From the NCBI GenBank assembly GCA_018713755.1, contig DVOG01000043.1:1-6478 (forward strand): DNA of 6,478 nucleotides, read 5' to 3'. The notes under the pieces were generated by a model. The model worked only from the letters and a program-made list of their open reading frames with translations, made no database searches and had not been told where the DNA came from. A program made the position numbers and the translations under genes. The stretch is from Candidatus Spyradosoma merdigallinarum (GTDB taxonomy: Bacteria; Verrucomicrobiota; Verrucomicrobiia; Opitutales; UBA953). Shown in pieces: positions 4,774 through 6,478 of this stretch. How positions within the stretch are numbered: the first letter of the stretch is position 1; each line of letters starts with the position of its first letter.

Positions 4774-6478
4774 TCAGAAAAGGGAAAGCTGCGACGGATC
4801 CGCGCGCGGCGGACGCGGCGGGCGAGGCGCGGGAACGGCCCCCGGCGCGCCTTCCTCCTCCGCGGCGGCGGGCGCGGCGGCGAATTCGGGAACGCGCCGG
4901 CGGAAATCGTCGTTCGTCTGCTCGAGGTCGGCGAGAATTTCCCGCGCGCGGGCGACGACGGCGTCCGGCAGCCCGGCGAGCCGCGCGACGTGGATGCCGT
5001 AGGAACGGTCCGCCGTTCCCGGGACGACCGTGCGCACGAAAATGATTTCGTCGTTCCACTCCTTGACGGCGACGCAGTAATTTTTCACGCGCGGGAGCTC
5101 GTCCGCGATCCGCGTCAGCTCGTGGTAATGCGTGGCGAAAAGCGTGCGCGGTCCCGCGCTGCCGTTCCCGTGGATGTATTCGGCGACGGCCCAGGCGATG
5201 GAAAGCCCGTCGTAGGTGGAGGTCCCGCGGCCGATTTCGTCGAGGATGACGAGGCTTTTCGGCGTGGCGTTGTTGAGAATGTTGGCGGTCTCGTTCATTT
5301 CGACCATGAAGGTCGAGTTCCCGCGCGCGAGCTCGTCGGACGCGCCGACGCGGCAGAAAATCCTGTCGGCGATGCCGACGCGCGCCGCCTTCGCCGGCAC
5401 CCAGCAGCCGATCTGCGCCAGCAGCGCGATGAGCGCGACCTGGCGAATGTAGGTGGATTTGCCCGCCATGTTCGGCCCGGTGATGATGTTGATCTGCGTT
5501 CCCGAAGCCGAAAGATCCGTGCTGTTGGGCACGAAAGCCTGCATCACGCCCGGGCGGCGCAGCATCTGTTCGACGACGGGATGCCGCCCTTCCTCGATCT
5601 GAAGCGCGTCGGAGTCGTCCACCTCCGGCTTGCAGTAATCCCATTCCTGCGCAATCTGCGCCCAGCCCGCGAGCACGTCGAGCTCCGCGAGAGCTCCCGC
5701 CGTTTCCGTCAGCGACGCCGAATACGCGAGCGTCTTTTCGACGATTTCGCCGTAGAGCTCCGCTTCGCGCCGCTCCACGAGCTCGTCCGCGTGAAGGATT
5801 TCGTTTTCCTTGCGCCGCAGCTCCGGCGTCGTGTAGCGCTCCGCGCCGACGAGCGTCTGCCGCCGCGTCCAGGCCGCGGGAACTTTTGTCAGATTGGACT
5901 TCGTGACTTCGATGTAGTAGCCGAACGCTCCCGTGTAGCGCACGCGCAGACTGCGGATGTCCGTCTCGTCCTGAAGGCGTTTTTCGAAATCGAGAAGCCA
6001 CGCCTTGCTGTTCGAGCTCAAGTCGCGCAACGCGTCGAGACGCGCGTCGAACCCGCGGCGAATCGCGCCGTTCACGTCGACGGGAAGCTCGTCGGCGAGC
6101 GCGGAACACAGCAGCTCCAAAAGCTCTTCGTGCGGGTCGATGCGCGCGCAGATCGCGTCCAGCGGCGAAGGCGAAGCGAGCGCGGCGGCGCTCCTGATTT
6201 CCGGGATGCGCGCGAGCGATTCCCGAATCGCGCCGAGTTCCCGCGGCTGGCGCAGGCGGTTCTGCAGGCGCGTCAGCGTGCGCGCGATGTCCTTGACGCA
6301 GGCGAGCGCCTCGCGGACGCGCGCCGTGACGCTCCCGTTGGAGAAAAACGCCTCCACGCAGTCCTGCCGTTCCCGCACGGCGGCGGCAGAGCGCAGCGGC
6401 GCAGCGAGCCAGCGCTCGAGCAGGCGCGCTCCCGCGGCGGTGCGCGTGCCGTCGATCGCGCCCAGCAGCGAACCGTCG
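4774..6478 (-). CDS. mutS: DNA mismatch repair protein MutS (5' partial)
   Basis: C-terminal 567 residues of the mismatch-recognition ATPase; the start and the mismatch-binding domain with its Phe-X-Glu motif lie beyond the right edge. The fragment enters in the core lever region (GSLLGAIDGTRTAAGARLL), continues to the clamp region with FGYYIEVTKSNLTKVP (about 185-200) and RYTTPEL, then the ATPase. Walker A is GPNMAGKST (334-342), followed by STFMVEMNE, Walker B LVILDEIGRGTSTYDG (409-424), the THYHEL histidine motif (449-454) and YGIHVARLAGLP (493-504). These features and the absence of a Smr domain mark MutS1, not MutS2. After the ATPase comes an Ala/Glu/Pro-rich linker of about 30 residues, and the protein ends exactly in QLSLF, the canonical sliding-clamp-binding pentapeptide. 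The tetramerisation helices that follow this point in E. coli MutS are absent. The frame is uninterrupted to the window edge, so an apparent GTG start near 6378 is internal. ilvB follows 125 bases downstream. Confidence 0.97.
   Translation of the reverse strand, partial: DGSLLGAIDGTRTAAGARLLERWLAAPLRSAAAVRERQDCVEAFFSNGSVTARVREALACVKDIARTLTRLQNRLRQPRELGAIRESLARIPEIRSAAALASPSPLDAICARIDPHEELLELLCSALADELPVDVNGAIRRGFDARLDALRDLSSNSKAWLLDFEKRLQDETDIRSLRVRYTGAFGYYIEVTKSNLTKVPAAWTRRQTLVGAERYTTPELRRKENEILHADELVERREAELYGEIVEKTLAYSASLTETAGALAELDVLAGWAQIAQEWDYCKPEVDDSDALQIEEGRHPVVEQMLRRPGVMQAFVPNSTDLSASGTQINIITGPNMAGKSTYIRQVALIALLAQIGCWVPAKAARVGIADRIFCRVGASDELARGNSTFMVEMNETANILNNATPKSLVILDEIGRGTSTYDGLSIAWAVAEYIHGNGSAGPRTLFATHYHELTRIADELPRVKNYCVAVKEWNDEIIFVRTVVPGTADRSYGIHVARLAGLPDAVVARAREILADLEQTNDDFRRRVPEFAAAPAAAEEEGAPGAVPAPRPPRPPRADPSQLSLF

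Larger units (their letters stand above)
66..6375. repeat. Dispersed iterated octamer CGGGAACG (25 exact copies)
   Basis: Exact CGGGAACG on the + strand begins at 66, 922, 965, 1179, 1380, 1514, 2338, 2507, 2734, 3298, 3500, 3877, 4300, 4742, 4830 and 4887. The complement CGTTCCCG begins at 335, 2003, 2240, 3317, 4694, 5014, 5163, 5497 and 6368. Eight further copies keep CGGGAAC but differ in the last base: around 779, 1881, 3629, 3842, 4061, 5317, 5877 and 6237 (five T, two A, one C). Copies fall in all four genes and all three gaps, in both orientations. Sibling heptamers ending in A, G or T were found only about seven times in total (counted by eye). Function unknown; candidates are a DNA-uptake sequence, a HIP1-like iterated site, or a chromosome-organising or methylation site. 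Confidence 0.85.

Noticed and set aside
2315..5002. Very long plus-strand open frame (about 895 codons) opposite ilvB
   Set aside because: It runs through the DUF1015 end, the terminator, all of antisense ilvB and the mutS tail, and its translation is Arg/Asp/His-rich and unlike any protein family.
4649..6109. In-frame upstream extension of ilvB that stays open through the gap and across mutS
   Set aside because: The extension overlaps mutS in another frame, has arginine-rich non-protein-like composition and starts outside any family boundary; the ATG at 4648 fits the family.
66..6375. CGGGAAC as a polar chromosome-segregation or Chi-like guide motif
   Set aside because: Orientation is mixed (21 on the + strand, 12 on the -) with local switches, for example mostly reverse in mutS; not the strong strand bias such motifs need, though one window cannot settle it.
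66..6375. CGGGAAC as a transcription-factor operator
   Set aside because: Most copies are inside coding sequence with no relation to promoters, and the density is far too high for a conventional regulon.

Overview
This is a GC-rich (roughly 60-65% by eye), gene-dense bacterial chromosome segment. It holds four protein-coding genes in two convergent pairs: a glycoside hydrolase family 2 gene (5' end outside the window) and a DUF1015 gene on the + strand, and mutS (5' end outside the window) and an acetolactate synthase large-subunit gene on the - strand. There are no RNA genes, transposases, phage genes or CRISPR arrays. The gene content (GH2 with a DUF4982 domain, DUF1015, an acetolactate synthase resembling the plant type) would fit a free-living or gut polysaccharide degrader, perhaps of the Verrucomicrobiota/Lentisphaerota/Kiritimatiellota group. 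That placement is a low-confidence inference, because nothing in the window is a taxonomic marker I can read with certainty except possibly mutS.

Layout. Positions 1-1377 (+) encode the C-terminal 458 residues of a beta-galactosidase-like GH2 enzyme, with both catalytic glutamates present. After 23 bases comes the DUF1015 protein (1401-2654, +), probably co-transcribed with it. A strong hairpin with A-rich and T-rich flanks at 2669-2722 ends this unit and can also end the facing unit. On the minus strand, reading from the right edge, are the C-terminal 567 residues of MutS (6478-4774), a 125-base gap with a weak terminator-like hairpin and a possible promoter, then a complete acetolactate synthase (4648-2786). 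The genes cover sugar release, branched-chain amino acid synthesis and mismatch repair. I see no joint pathway; the arrangement looks like ordinary chromosomal backbone.

The outstanding feature is not a gene. The heptamer CGGGAAC occurs 33 times on the two strands, about once per 200 bases, against roughly 1.4 expected from base composition. In 25 of these it extends to the octamer CGGGAACG. It lies in all four genes, in several reading frames and both orientations, and in all three intergenic gaps. This looks like a genome-wide iterated short motif, comparable in kind to DNA-uptake sequences or the cyanobacterial HIP1 element, but with a sequence I do not recognise.
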